From Zoogloeaceae bacterium (lineage in GTDB: Bacteria; Pseudomonadota; Gammaproteobacteria; Burkholderiales; Rhodocyclaceae): DNA of 64,000 bases. Location of the stretch: positions 62,001 through 126,000 of the forward strand of contig JACKMA010000001.1 in the NCBI GenBank assembly GCA_024235635.1, in the 5' to 3' direction. Positions within the stretch are counted from its first letter, which is position 1; every line of letters begins with the position of its first letter. Of this stretch, positions 44,372 through 52,686 are shown one piece after another. The notes beneath the pieces are model-generated. The model was not told the DNA's origin. It worked only from the letters and a program-made list of their open reading frames with translations, and searched no databases. A program made the translations under genes and the position numbers.

Positions 44372-44400
44372 GCCGTGCGCGGAACATGACCGCGCACGGC
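44372..44400. terminator. hairpin between convergent rne and phosphatase gene
   Basis: A perfect 11-bp stem GCCGTGCGCGG / CCGCGCACGGC with a 7-nt loop lies in the 58-bp gap between the convergent genes. It has no T-run, but its stability and place suggest a bidirectional transcript end or 3'-end stabiliser. Confidence 0.5.
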
Positions 44401-44409
44401 CCGGTCTCG

Positions 44410-44883
44410 TCAACGGCCGCCGAGCCGTTCGAGCAGTCCGCCGACGGCGTCCTCGATCATGTCGAGCACGACGTCGAACCCGCGGTCGCCGCCGTAGTAT
44501 GGGTCCGGCACCTCGCGCGCATCATGGTGCCGTGCGTAATCCATGAAGCGCTGCACCTTGTGCAGGTACTCGGGCGGGCTCTTGCGCTGCATGATCTCGA
44601 GGTGCCCGTCGTCCATCGCCAGCAGCAGGTCGAAGCGCTCGAAGTCGCGCTCCTCGAGCCTGCGCGCGCGCAGCTTGCGCAGGTCGTAACCGCGCTTCTG
44701 TGCCGCTGCACAGGCGCGCGGATCAGGCCTTTCGCCGGCGTGATAGCCGGTGGTGCCGGCCGAATCGACAGCAATTTCGCGGCCCAGTCCGAGGCGGGCG
44801 ATCATCTGCCGCGCCACCCCGTCGGCGGTCGGCGATCGACAGATATTGCCGGTACACACGAAGAGAACACGCTGCAGACTCAT
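44410..44883 (-). CDS. low-molecular-weight protein tyrosine phosphatase
   Basis: A 157-aa phosphatase with the N-terminal P-loop CTGNICRS (C-x5-R-S) and the C-terminal general acid motif DPYYGG. The fold and length are standard. Members act on tyrosine kinases or other phosphoproteins; the substrate is unknown. It lies 22 bp downstream of uvrB on the same strand. Confidence 0.93.
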   Translation of the reverse strand: MSLQRVLFVCTGNICRSPTADGVARQMIARLGLGREIAVDSAGTTGYHAGERPDPRACAAAQKRGYDLRKLRARRLEERDFERFDLLLAMDDGHLEIMQRKSPPEYLHKVQRFMDYARHHDAREVPDPYYGGDRGFDVVLDMIEDAVGGLLERLGGR

Positions 44884-44905
44884 TCGGCGGCGCTCCGGTT
44901 GGCCG

Positions 44906-46951
44906 TCATGCACCACCATGCTGGTCGGCGCCGAACGCTCGCTCACGCAGGCGGAACAATTCGTCGCGGGCGGCAGCGGCCTTTTCGAACTCGAGGTTGC
45001 GGGCGAATTCCTGCATCTCCTTCTCCAGCTTCTTGATTGCCTTGGCGAGCGTCTTCTCGTCCATCGCTGCATAGTCGGGACCGGCCGGCTTGCGCCCGCG
45101 CCGGCCCTCGTCGGCGTCGGCATCGTAGACGCCGTCGATGATGTCCTTGATTCGCTTCACCACCGACTTAGGCACGATGCCGTTGGCCTCGTTGAAGGCG
45201 ATCTGCTTGGCACGACGGCGCTCGGTCTCGCCCATCGCCGCCTTCATCGAATCGGTGACGCGATCGGCATAGAGCACGGCAGTGCCGTTGAGGTGACGCG
45301 CCGCCCGGCCGATGGTCTGGATCAGCGAGCGCTCGGATCTCAGGAATCCTTCCTTGTCGGCATCGAGGATGGCCACCAGCGATACCTCCGGAATGTCCAG
45401 GCCCTCGCGCAGCAGGTTGATGCCGACCAGGACGTCGAATTCGCCGAGGCGCAGATCGCGGATGATCTCGACCCGCTCGACGGTATCGACGTCGGAATGC
45501 AGGTAACGCACCCGTGTGCCGTTCTCGGCCAGGAACTCGGTCAGTTGTTCCGCCAGTCGCTTGGTCAGCACGGTCACCAGCACCCGTTCGCCGGCAGCCA
45601 CCCTCCGCTTGATCTCGGGCAGCAGGTCGTCCACCTGGGTGGTGGCCGCTCGAACCTCGACGCGTGGGTCGATCAGGCCGGTCGGACGGACCAGTTGCTC
45701 GACCACCTGTCCCTGGTGCTTCGTCTCGTAGTCGGCCGGCGTTGCCGACACGAATACCGTCTGCGGCATCAGGCGCTCGAACTCCTCGAACTTGAGCGGT
45801 CGGTTGTCCAGCGCCGACGGCAGGCGGAAGCCGTATTCGACCAGATTCTCCTTGCGCGAGCGGTCTCCCTTGTACATGCCACCGACCTGCGGCACCGTGA
45901 CGTGGGATTCGTCGATGAACAGCAGCGCGTCGGCCGGCAGATAGTCGATCAGCGTCGGCGGCGGTTCGCCGGCGGCGCGACCCGACAGGTGGCGCGAATA
46001 GTTCTCGATGCCCTTGCAGAAGCCCATTTCGGTCAGCATTTCGAGATCGAAGCGGGTGCGCTGCTCGATGCGCTGGGCCTCGACCAGCTTGGCGGCGCGC
46101 TGGAAGTGCGGAACGCGCTCGGCCAGTTCTTCCTTGATCCGCTCGATCGCCTTCAGCACGGTCGCCCGTGGTGTCACGTAGTGGCTCGACGGATAGACCG
46201 TGAATCGCGCCATGCGCTGGCGCATGTGGCCGGTCAGCGGATCGAACAGCGTCAGGTGCTCGATCTCGTCGTCGAACATCTCGATACGGACCGCGTGTTC
46301 CGCGTTCTCCGCCGGGAAGACGTCGATGACATCACCGCGGACGCGGAAGGTCCCGCGCCGGAAGTCGATGTCCGAGCGCGTGTATTGCATGGCGACCAGC
46401 CGCCGCAGCACGTCACGATGCGCGATGCGCTCGCCTTCGCGCAGGTGCAGCACCATCGAGTGGTAGTCCACCGGGTCGCCGATGCCGTAGATGCACGACA
46501 CGCTGGCCACGATCACGACATCCCGACGCTCCATCAGGCTCTTGGTGGCCGACAGCCGCATCTGCTCGATGTGCTCGTTGATCGACGAATCCTTCTCGAT
46601 GAACAGGTCGCGCGACGGCACGTAGGCCTCGGGCTGGTAATAGTCGTAGTAGGAGACGAAGTATTCGACCGCGTTGTCCGGCAGAAACTCGCGGAATTCC
46701 GCATAAAGCTGCGCGGCCAGTGTCTTGTTCGGCGCCAGCACCAGCGCCGGGCGACCGAGGCGGGCGATGACGTTGGCCATGGTGTAGGTCTTGCCCGAGC
46801 CGGTGACCCCGAGCAGGGTCTGGTACATCAGTCCGTCCTCGATCCCCTCCGCCAGCTGCCGGATCGCCTCGGGCTGGTCGCCCGCCGGCGCGAACGGCTG
46901 ATGCAGGCGAAACGGACTGCCGTCGAACTCGACGACCTGTGCGCCATCCAT
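44906..46951 (-). CDS. uvrB: excinuclease ABC subunit B
   Basis: A 681-aa DNA-damage-verifying helicase-like subunit. Walker A is GVTGSGKTYTMA, the beta-hairpin region includes YYDYYQPEAYVPS, and DEAD-like motif is FIDESH. The motifs RPTGLIDP and GINLLREGLDIPEV are present, and the C-terminal UVR domain (LEKEMQEFARNLEFEKAAAARDEL) binds UvrC. Length is typical. Its ATG shares one base with the thioredoxin gene stop. Confidence 0.97.
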   Translation of the reverse strand: MDGAQVVEFDGSPFRLHQPFAPAGDQPEAIRQLAEGIEDGLMYQTLLGVTGSGKTYTMANVIARLGRPALVLAPNKTLAAQLYAEFREFLPDNAVEYFVSYYDYYQPEAYVPSRDLFIEKDSSINEHIEQMRLSATKSLMERRDVVIVASVSCIYGIGDPVDYHSMVLHLREGERIAHRDVLRRLVAMQYTRSDIDFRRGTFRVRGDVIDVFPAENAEHAVRIEMFDDEIEHLTLFDPLTGHMRQRMARFTVYPSSHYVTPRATVLKAIERIKEELAERVPHFQRAAKLVEAQRIEQRTRFDLEMLTEMGFCKGIENYSRHLSGRAAGEPPPTLIDYLPADALLFIDESHVTVPQVGGMYKGDRSRKENLVEYGFRLPSALDNRPLKFEEFERLMPQTVFVSATPADYETKHQGQVVEQLVRPTGLIDPRVEVRAATTQVDDLLPEIKRRVAAGERVLVTVLTKRLAEQLTEFLAENGTRVRYLHSDVDTVERVEIIRDLRLGEFDVLVGINLLREGLDIPEVSLVAILDADKEGFLRSERSLIQTIGRAARHLNGTAVLYADRVTDSMKAAMGETERRRAKQIAFNEANGIVPKSVVKRIKDIIDGVYDADADEGRRGRKPAGPDYAAMDEKTLAKAIKKLEKEMQEFARNLEFEKAAAARDELFRLRERAFGADQHGGA

Positions 46952-47316
46952 CAGCCTGCGGCTCCAAAGTCGCAGATCTGCTGCCACTCGCGACGCTCCA
47001 CAGTCGCGGTGGCATAGCGGATCGCCTCGTCGGCATCCATGTCGGCGTAGGTCTCGATCAGGCGCCTGGCATGGGCCGGATCGGGCAGCACCGGGCCAAG
47101 ATAGACGACGTGTCCGGCCCGCCGTATCAGCAGCGTCGGAAAGGTCTCGATGTCGAGGTCGCCGACGACGTCGGCGTCGTCCTCGATGTCGTACCAGGTA
47201 AATTCGGCGTCTGCGAAGGCTTCGCCGAGTTCGCGGAATGCCGACTGATAGTCGCGGCAGGTGCCGCACCAGTCGGCACACAGACAGGTCACGGACAGGT
47301 CGTCGGGGATCGCCAA
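46951..47316 (-). CDS. thioredoxin-family protein
   Basis: A 121-aa thioredoxin-fold protein with a WCGTC active site (CADWCGTCRDYQ) and cis-Pro in ETFPTLLIRR. There is no signal peptide, so it is cytoplasmic. Thiol-redox role with unknown target; translationally joined to uvrB (TGATG). Confidence 0.85.
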   Translation of the reverse strand: MAIPDDLSVTCLCADWCGTCRDYQSAFRELGEAFADAEFTWYDIEDDADVVGDLDIETFPTLLIRRAGHVVYLGPVLPDPAHARRLIETYADMDADEAIRYATATVERREWQQICDFGAAG

Positions 47317-47477
47317 GCGAACGGACTCCGGGTCGGTCGGCGCGGCACGACGCCGGCACCTCGAAACGCCGATTATAAGCCGGCCGCAAGCCGGCCGCGG
47401 TCGCCACCGGCAGTACCGCCGAATGCTAGAATGGCATGTTTGCCCAACACCCGAGCCGGCCCTTTCCTGGAGAATTC

Positions 47478-48686
47478 ATGACCGCTTCGATCTTCGCCGC
47501 CGTCGAGATGGCGCCCCGTGACCCGATCCTTGGCCTGAATGAGGCGTTCGCCGCCGATACCCGTGCCGACAAGGCCAATCTGGGTGTGGGCGTGTATTAC
47601 GACGACGCCGGCAAGATTCCGCTGCTGCGGGCCGTGGCCACTGCCGAGCAGGCTCGTCTCGAAACCCGTCCACCGCGTGGCTATCAGCCGATCGATGGCA
47701 ATCCGGCATACAACAAGGGCGTGCAGAACCTGCTGTTCGGCGCCGACTCCGCACTGTTGGCCGATGGCCGGGTCGCAACCTTTCAGGCACTGGGCGGCAC
47801 CGGTGCCCTCAAGGTCGGGGCCGACTACCTGCACCTGTTGCTGCCCGACGCCACGGTCTATATCTCCGACCCGAGCTGGGAAAATCACCGGGCCATCTTC
47901 GAGGGCGCCGGCTTCAGGGTCGACAGCTACCCGTATTACGATGCCGCCACCCGCGGCGTGAACTTCGCAGCGATGAAGGACAAGCTGCTGGACCTGCCGG
48001 CCGGCTCGATCGTGTTGCTGCACGCCTGCTGCCACAACCCCACCGGCGCGGATCTGGACGACGGCCAGTGGCAGGAGGTGGTCGAGGCCTGTCGCGCCCG
48101 TTCGCTGGTCCCCTTTCTCGACATGGCCTACCAGGGCTTCGCCGACGGCATCGACGCCGATGCCGTCGCGGTGCGCGCGCTGACCGCCAGCGGGCTGCAG
48201 TTCGTCGTCGCCAGCTCGTTTTCGAAATCCTTCTCGCTGTACGGCGAGCGCGTCGGTGCACTGTCGATCGTCACCGCCAATGGCGACGAATCAAAGCGCG
48301 TCACGTCGCAGGTCAAGCGCGTGATTCGGGCCAATTATTCGAATCCGCCGATCCACGGCGGCGCCATCGTCGCGGCGGTGCTGGGTTCGGCCGAACTGCG
48401 GCAGATGTGGGAGACCGAATTGGCCGGCATGCGAGACCGCATTCGCCAGATGCGCACCGGCCTGGTTGACAAGATTGCCGTCCGCGGGGTCAGCCAGGAT
48501 TTCTCGTTCGTCATCAAGCAGCGGGGTATGTTCTCCTACACCGGCCTCACCAGTGCCCAGGTCGAGCGCATGGCCACCGAGTTCGGCATCTACGCGGTAT
48601 CGACCGGACGGATCTGCCTGGCGGCCCTGAACTCGCACAACATCGACCACGTCGCCGACGCGATCGCAGCCGTCGTCAAGGGCTGA
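47478..48686 (+). CDS. aspartate / aromatic amino acid aminotransferase
   Basis: A 402-aa class I PLP aminotransferase of the AspC/TyrB type. N-terminal DPILGLNEAFAADTRADKANLGVGVYY, the CCHNPTGADL segment and the PLP-lysine in SSFSKSFSLYGERVGAL are diagnostic. Specificity for aspartate versus aromatic substrates cannot be told by eye. GGAG precedes ATG 47478; divergent from the thioredoxin gene. Confidence 0.92.
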   Translation: MTASIFAAVEMAPRDPILGLNEAFAADTRADKANLGVGVYYDDAGKIPLLRAVATAEQARLETRPPRGYQPIDGNPAYNKGVQNLLFGADSALLADGRVATFQALGGTGALKVGADYLHLLLPDATVYISDPSWENHRAIFEGAGFRVDSYPYYDAATRGVNFAAMKDKLLDLPAGSIVLLHACCHNPTGADLDDGQWQEVVEACRARSLVPFLDMAYQGFADGIDADAVAVRALTASGLQFVVASSFSKSFSLYGERVGALSIVTANGDESKRVTSQVKRVIRANYSNPPIHGGAIVAAVLGSAELRQMWETELAGMRDRIRQMRTGLVDKIAVRGVSQDFSFVIKQRGMFSYTGLTSAQVERMATEFGIYAVSTGRICLAALNSHNIDHVADAIAAVVKG

Positions 48687-48711
48687 GGCCGCCTTCGGGC
48701 GACCAGCGACA

Positions 48712-48737
48712 GGCGGGCTGCGGCCCGCCTTTCTTTC
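48712..48737 (+). terminator. intrinsic terminator after the aminotransferase gene
   Basis: Stem GGCGGGC / GCCCGCC with a TGCG loop, followed by TTTCTTTC, 25 bp after the stop codon. Confidence 0.8.
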
Positions 48738-48856
48738 GCCCGTGCCACGGCCACACGACGGCATCCGGGCAGCTACCTACCGCTCACTTCGCCAACAGCA
48801 GCGTTGGATCGGTTCCGGTATAGTTCCGCGTTTCGCCGACCTTCCGGAGTTGCGCC

Positions 48857-49961
48857 ATGGACGCCGAACGCATCAATACCATCGCCGAGACCATCGACGA
48901 CCTCCACGCCCGGGGCCAGCAGCTACGGAGGTATCTTTGACTACGCCGAAAAGGCGACCCAACTGGAGGAAGTGACCCGCGCGCTGGAAGACCCGGCGGT
49001 GTGGAGCAATACCGAGCGCGCCCAGGAACTCGGCAAGGAAAAGCACGCGCTCGAGAAGATCGTGCTGACGCTCGACGAGATCGAGCAGCAGTCGACCGAC
49101 CTCAAGGACCTCTTCGAACTCGCCGAGGCGGAGAAGGACGAGGACACGATGGAAGCGGTCGAGGCCGATGTCGAGGTCCTTGCCGCCAAGGTCGGGGAAC
49201 TCGAGTTCCGGCGGATGTTCTCGAATCCGCTCGACCCCAGCCCCTGCTTCATCGAGATCCAGGCCGGTGCCGGCGGCACCGAGGCCCAGGACTGGGCCGG
49301 CATGCTCGAACGGATGTATCTGCGCTACTGCGAGCGCAAGGATTTCACGACCGATCTGCTCGAGGAATCCGAAGGCGAAGTGGCCGGCATCAAGAGCGCG
49401 ACGATCAAGGTCGACGGCGAATACGCCTACGGCTTCCTGCGCACCGAAACCGGCATCCACCGACTGGTGCGCAAGTCGCCGTTCGATTCCAATGCGCGCC
49501 GCCACACCAGCTTCTGCTCGGTCTTCGTCTATCCGGAGGTGGACGACTCGATCGAGATCGAGATCAACCCGGCGGACGTGCGCACCGACACCTACCGCGC
49601 CTCCGGCGCCGGCGGCCAGCACATCAACAAGACCGATTCGGCGGTGCGCCTGACCCACACGCCGACCGGCATCGTCGTGCAGTGCCAGAACGACCGCTCG
49701 CAGCACCGCAACCGCGACGAGGCCTGGAAGATGCTGCGCGCGCGTCTCTACGAACTGGAACTGCGCAAGCGCCAGGCCGAGCAGCAGCAACTCGAGGATG
49801 CCAAGAGCGACATCGGCTGGGGTCACCAGATCCGCTCCTACGTGCTCGACCAGAGCCGCATCAAGGACCTCCGCACCAGCTTTGAGGTCGGCAATACCCA
49901 GGCCGTGCTCGACGGCGATCTCGACGGTTTCATCCAGGCCAGCCTGAAGCAAGGCGTCTGA
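48857..49961 (+). CDS. prfB: peptide chain release factor 2, with programmed +1 frameshift
   Basis: A 367-aa RF2 when the two frames are joined. The zero frame starts at ATG 48857 and encodes 27 residues before an in-frame TGA at 48938-48940. The site reads TAT CTT TGA C with a Shine-Dalgarno-like GGAGG three bases upstream (48927-48931), the standard prfB autoregulatory frameshift. After the shift (GAC at 48939) the frame runs to 49961. The SPF anticodon-like motif (KSPFDSNARRHTSF) and the catalytic GGQ (ASGAGGQHINKTDSAVR) are present. Low RF2 lets ribosomes pause and shift; high RF2 ends translation at the TGA. Confidence 0.97.
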
Positions 49962-49980
49962 CCGGGGCCTGCCGACGCCA

Positions 49981-51252
49981 ATGTTGGAAGCCGATCTGTC
50001 GGAGGTCCTCGCCCCGGGAGTGCACGCCGACGATGTGCCCGAGCTGTCGCCGCTGCTCGCCGCCCGCGACGTGCTCGGCAGCTTCGTCTCGCTGTTCCGC
50101 GGCTCGGACACCGAGGTACTGCTGCGCCTGCTGGTCTTGCGCGAGATCGGCCAGCAGGCGGATGCGCCGCGGTGGACACCGGAAGGCCTGCGCCAGCGCT
50201 TCGCCTACCTGGACGCGGTCAAGCTCGAGACGGTGCTCAAGCGGCTGCGCGAGCACGAGCTGCTGCTGTTCGGCGACGACGGCCAGTACCGGCTCAGCGA
50301 CCTCGGCCGCAATGCCGTCGCCGCGCTGTCCACCCTGCTCCAGTTCGCCGCCGAAGAAGACGCCGAACTCGGCTTCCTGACCGCCCAACTGGCCGGCCTG
50401 CAGGCCACCGGCAGCATCACGCCGGAATCCCTTGGCCACCTGCTCGGCAAGCTCAACGACCTGTCGCTTCACTTCGAAGACGCGATCGCCTCCGGCTCCG
50501 AATTCCGCATCGTCGATGCCCGTCGCCGGCTGGCGGCCAACGGCCGCTGGCTCGACCGGGGCACCGGCTTGTTGCGCCAGTTGCTGGCCGACCCCGACGC
50601 CGATTTCGAGATCGCCCGCGTCGCCCAGCGCATCGGCCTGGCCCAGTCCCGCCTGGCGCGGGTGGACGCAGCCTTCCAGCGGGCGCTCAACAAGATCGAG
50701 TCGCAGCGGGTCACGTTGGGCGCCTCCGGCGTGTCGTCGTCGGACGTCTCCGCCTGGCTGCGCAGCTTGTCCGCGGAGCGGCTGGCGGCACTGGCCAGCG
50801 CGGCGGTGGCCATGCCGCCGCAGCCGCCGCTGCTGGCCGGCGGCCACGAACTGCTGGACCGGGCGGAAGCCGTCCTCTCGAACGAAGTGCGACGGGCCGA
50901 GGCCGACTTCACGCTGCCGCCAGCCGACACCACCGATGTCTCCGCCGCGCCCGAGGTCGAAGACCTGCAACTACTGGAGCACTTCACTGCGCGTCTGCGC
51001 GGCATGGAGACTGCCACCGCCCTCGGCGCGACCGTCGCCGGCGGCGGCTTCGGCACCGCCAGCTACCGCCTGTCGCTGCTGGCGTTGCTCGCCGACAGCG
51101 ACCGGGATGGACCGACCGAAGGCCCGATCGGCGCCTTCATGCGCATGCCACTGACGGTACTTTTCGAGACCGGTCTGGAGGCGGTCGGCAGCGACGAGAT
51201 TGCGGCTGTCAGCCGCGGCCGGGTACAACCGCCATCCACGCCGGAGGATTGA
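49981..51252 (+). CDS. jetA: Wadjet-like kleisin subunit JetA (system 2)
   Basis: A 423-aa protein, 19 bp after prfB and first of the second SMC operon. The N-terminal region (LFRGSDTEVLLRLLVLREIGQQADAP...LDAVKLETVLKRLREHELLLFGDDGQYRLSDLGRNAV) reads as a winged-helix DNA/protein-binding domain. A long helical middle and an ordered end follow. This fits a kleisin subunit placed before a KITE protein and an SMC ATPase. No diagnostic family motif was recognised, so the call rests on operon logic. It differs strongly from JetA of system 1. Confidence 0.65.
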   Translation: MLEADLSEVLAPGVHADDVPELSPLLAARDVLGSFVSLFRGSDTEVLLRLLVLREIGQQADAPRWTPEGLRQRFAYLDAVKLETVLKRLREHELLLFGDDGQYRLSDLGRNAVAALSTLLQFAAEEDAELGFLTAQLAGLQATGSITPESLGHLLGKLNDLSLHFEDAIASGSEFRIVDARRRLAANGRWLDRGTGLLRQLLADPDADFEIARVAQRIGLAQSRLARVDAAFQRALNKIESQRVTLGASGVSSSDVSAWLRSLSAERLAALASAAVAMPPQPPLLAGGHELLDRAEAVLSNEVRRAEADFTLPPADTTDVSAAPEVEDLQLLEHFTARLRGMETATALGATVAGGGFGTASYRLSLLALLADSDRDGPTEGPIGAFMRMPLTVLFETGLEAVGSDEIAAVSRGRVQPPSTPED

Positions 51253-51258
51253 ACCACG

Positions 51259-51954
51259 ATGGAACAGGAGCTGCGCAGCCTGACCGCCCGCCTGCTGGCA
51301 TCGCGGGCGCTACCGCGAAGCGACCGCCTGGTACGGCGCGCGCTGGTGGACGAAACCTTCCGCCAGGAACTCGACCGTCGCCTCGAGGCAACCGGCATGC
51401 AGTTGCTGGACAATCCCTACGCCGCGCATGTCTCGGTCGGCCTGACCGCCGAGATGCACGAGCCGGTATTCGGCGCCGGCCGCGAATATGCCGCCAGCAA
51501 CCTCGGGCTGACCCGCGACGAGGTGGCGCTGCTGGTGATCGTCTGGTCGCTGATCGTGCTACCCAAGCGCGAACGGCAGGTCACCCGGCAGGACCTCGTC
51601 AGCGAAGGGCAGGAGGACATGTTCGGCGCCGAAAAACCGGTCGAGCACGGCGACGGGGTCTCGGCCGGGCTGTCCGAAGCCTCGCTGATCGCCGATTTCG
51701 GCGCCCAGCTCGGTGGCAAGACCAAGGTGCGCAACTTCATGCTCGGCAAGCTCGCACGGCTCGGCTTCATCGAACGCCGTCACGGCATCGTGTACGAGGG
51801 ACCATTGCTCGACGTGCTGCTCGATTACCGCCTGATGGCCGACCGGGTGATCCAAGGCACCCTCGGCGAAGTGCTGGCCGGTGCCGGGCACTCGCTGCCG
51901 GCGCACAGCACATTCGAGTCATCGGATACCGACGCGGAGCACGAGGATGACTGA
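51259..51954 (+). CDS. jetB: Wadjet-like KITE subunit JetB (system 2)
   Basis: A 231-aa protein, 6 bp after jetA. A central winged-helix-like unit (LTRDEVALLVIVWSLIVLPKRERQ..., KVRNFMLGKLARLGFIERRHGIVYEGPLLDVLLDYRLM) and an acidic tail fit the MukE/MksE/JetB position. Its last 8 bp overlap the start of the racemase-like gene (ATGACTGA), so the two should be translationally coupled. Confidence 0.65.
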   Translation: MEQELRSLTARLLASRALPRSDRLVRRALVDETFRQELDRRLEATGMQLLDNPYAAHVSVGLTAEMHEPVFGAGREYAASNLGLTRDEVALLVIVWSLIVLPKRERQVTRQDLVSEGQEDMFGAEKPVEHGDGVSAGLSEASLIADFGAQLGGKTKVRNFMLGKLARLGFIERRHGIVYEGPLLDVLLDYRLMADRVIQGTLGEVLAGAGHSLPAHSTFESSDTDAEHEDD

Positions 51955-52681
51955 AGCCGCCACGCTGCGCACGCTGGGCGTGATCGGCGGCATGAGCTGG
52001 GCGTCCACGGCAAGCTACTACCGCCTGCTCAACGAGGGCGTCCAGGCGCGGCTCGGCGGCCTGCACTCGGCGCGCCTGCTGGTCCACAGCGTCGATTTCG
52101 CCGACATCGAGGCGCTACAGACCTGCGGCGACTGGCATGCCGCCGGTCAACTGCTCGGCGATGCGGCGGCCGGTCTCGCCCGCGCCGGCGCCGACTGCCT
52201 GTTGATCGCCACCAACACCATGCACAAGGTCGCCGACGCGGTCACCGCCGCCAGTGGCCTGCCGCTGATCCACATTGTCGATGCCACCGTGGTGGCGATC
52301 CGCGCGGCCGACCACGGCCGCGTCGGGCTCCTCGGCACCCGCTACACGATGGAACAGGACTTCTACCGGGGTCGGCTCGAGGCCCACGGCATCGAGGTCC
52401 TGATACCCGACGCCGCCGGGCGAACGGAAGTCGATCGCGTCATCTACGAGGAACTCTGCCTCGGCCGCTGCGAATCCCGCGCACGGGATTTCTACCGCGC
52501 GACGATCGGGCGCATGGTCGAGCAAGGCGCCGAAGGCGTCGTCCTCGGATGCACCGAGATCGGTCTCTTGGTCGGCCCGCAGGACGTCGACTGCCCCCTC
52601 TTCGACACCACCGCACTCCATGCAGCGGCCGCCGTCGGCGTCGCCCTCGGCGAGCCCCTGCCGCCCGCCCCGGAAATCTGA
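51947..52681 (+). CDS. Asp/Glu racemase-family protein inside the SMC operon
   Basis: A 244-aa protein close in sequence to the YgeA-type aspartate/glutamate racemases. It has LGVIGGMSWASTASYYRLLNEG at the N terminus, LLGTRYTMEQDFYRGRL, and GCTEIGLL with the second catalytic Cys (residue 202). The first catalytic position reads ATNTMHK (Ala88) where YgeA-type enzymes have Cys. A two-cysteine racemase mechanism is therefore not possible in standard form; a Cys four residues upstream (DCLL) is out of register. It overlaps jetB by 8 bp and ends 5 bp before jetC, so it belongs to the operon. Catalytic activity, if any, and its link to the SMC complex are unknown. Confidence 0.85.
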   Translation: MTEAATLRTLGVIGGMSWASTASYYRLLNEGVQARLGGLHSARLLVHSVDFADIEALQTCGDWHAAGQLLGDAAAGLARAGADCLLIATNTMHKVADAVTAASGLPLIHIVDATVVAIRAADHGRVGLLGTRYTMEQDFYRGRLEAHGIEVLIPDAAGRTEVDRVIYEELCLGRCESRARDFYRATIGRMVEQGAEGVVLGCTEIGLLVGPQDVDCPLFDTTALHAAAAVGVALGEPLPPAPEI

Positions 52682-52686
52682 ACCAC

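Noticed and set aside
48857..48940. prfB as a pseudogene because of the early TGA
   Set aside because: The stop is part of the standard RF2 frameshift site, with SD-like GGAGG and CTTTGAC intact.
51947..52681. racemase gene as a recent random insertion breaking the jet operon
   Set aside because: It overlaps jetB by 8 bp with both reading frames intact and leaves only 5 bp to jetC; a random insertion would be unlikely to produce this fit.
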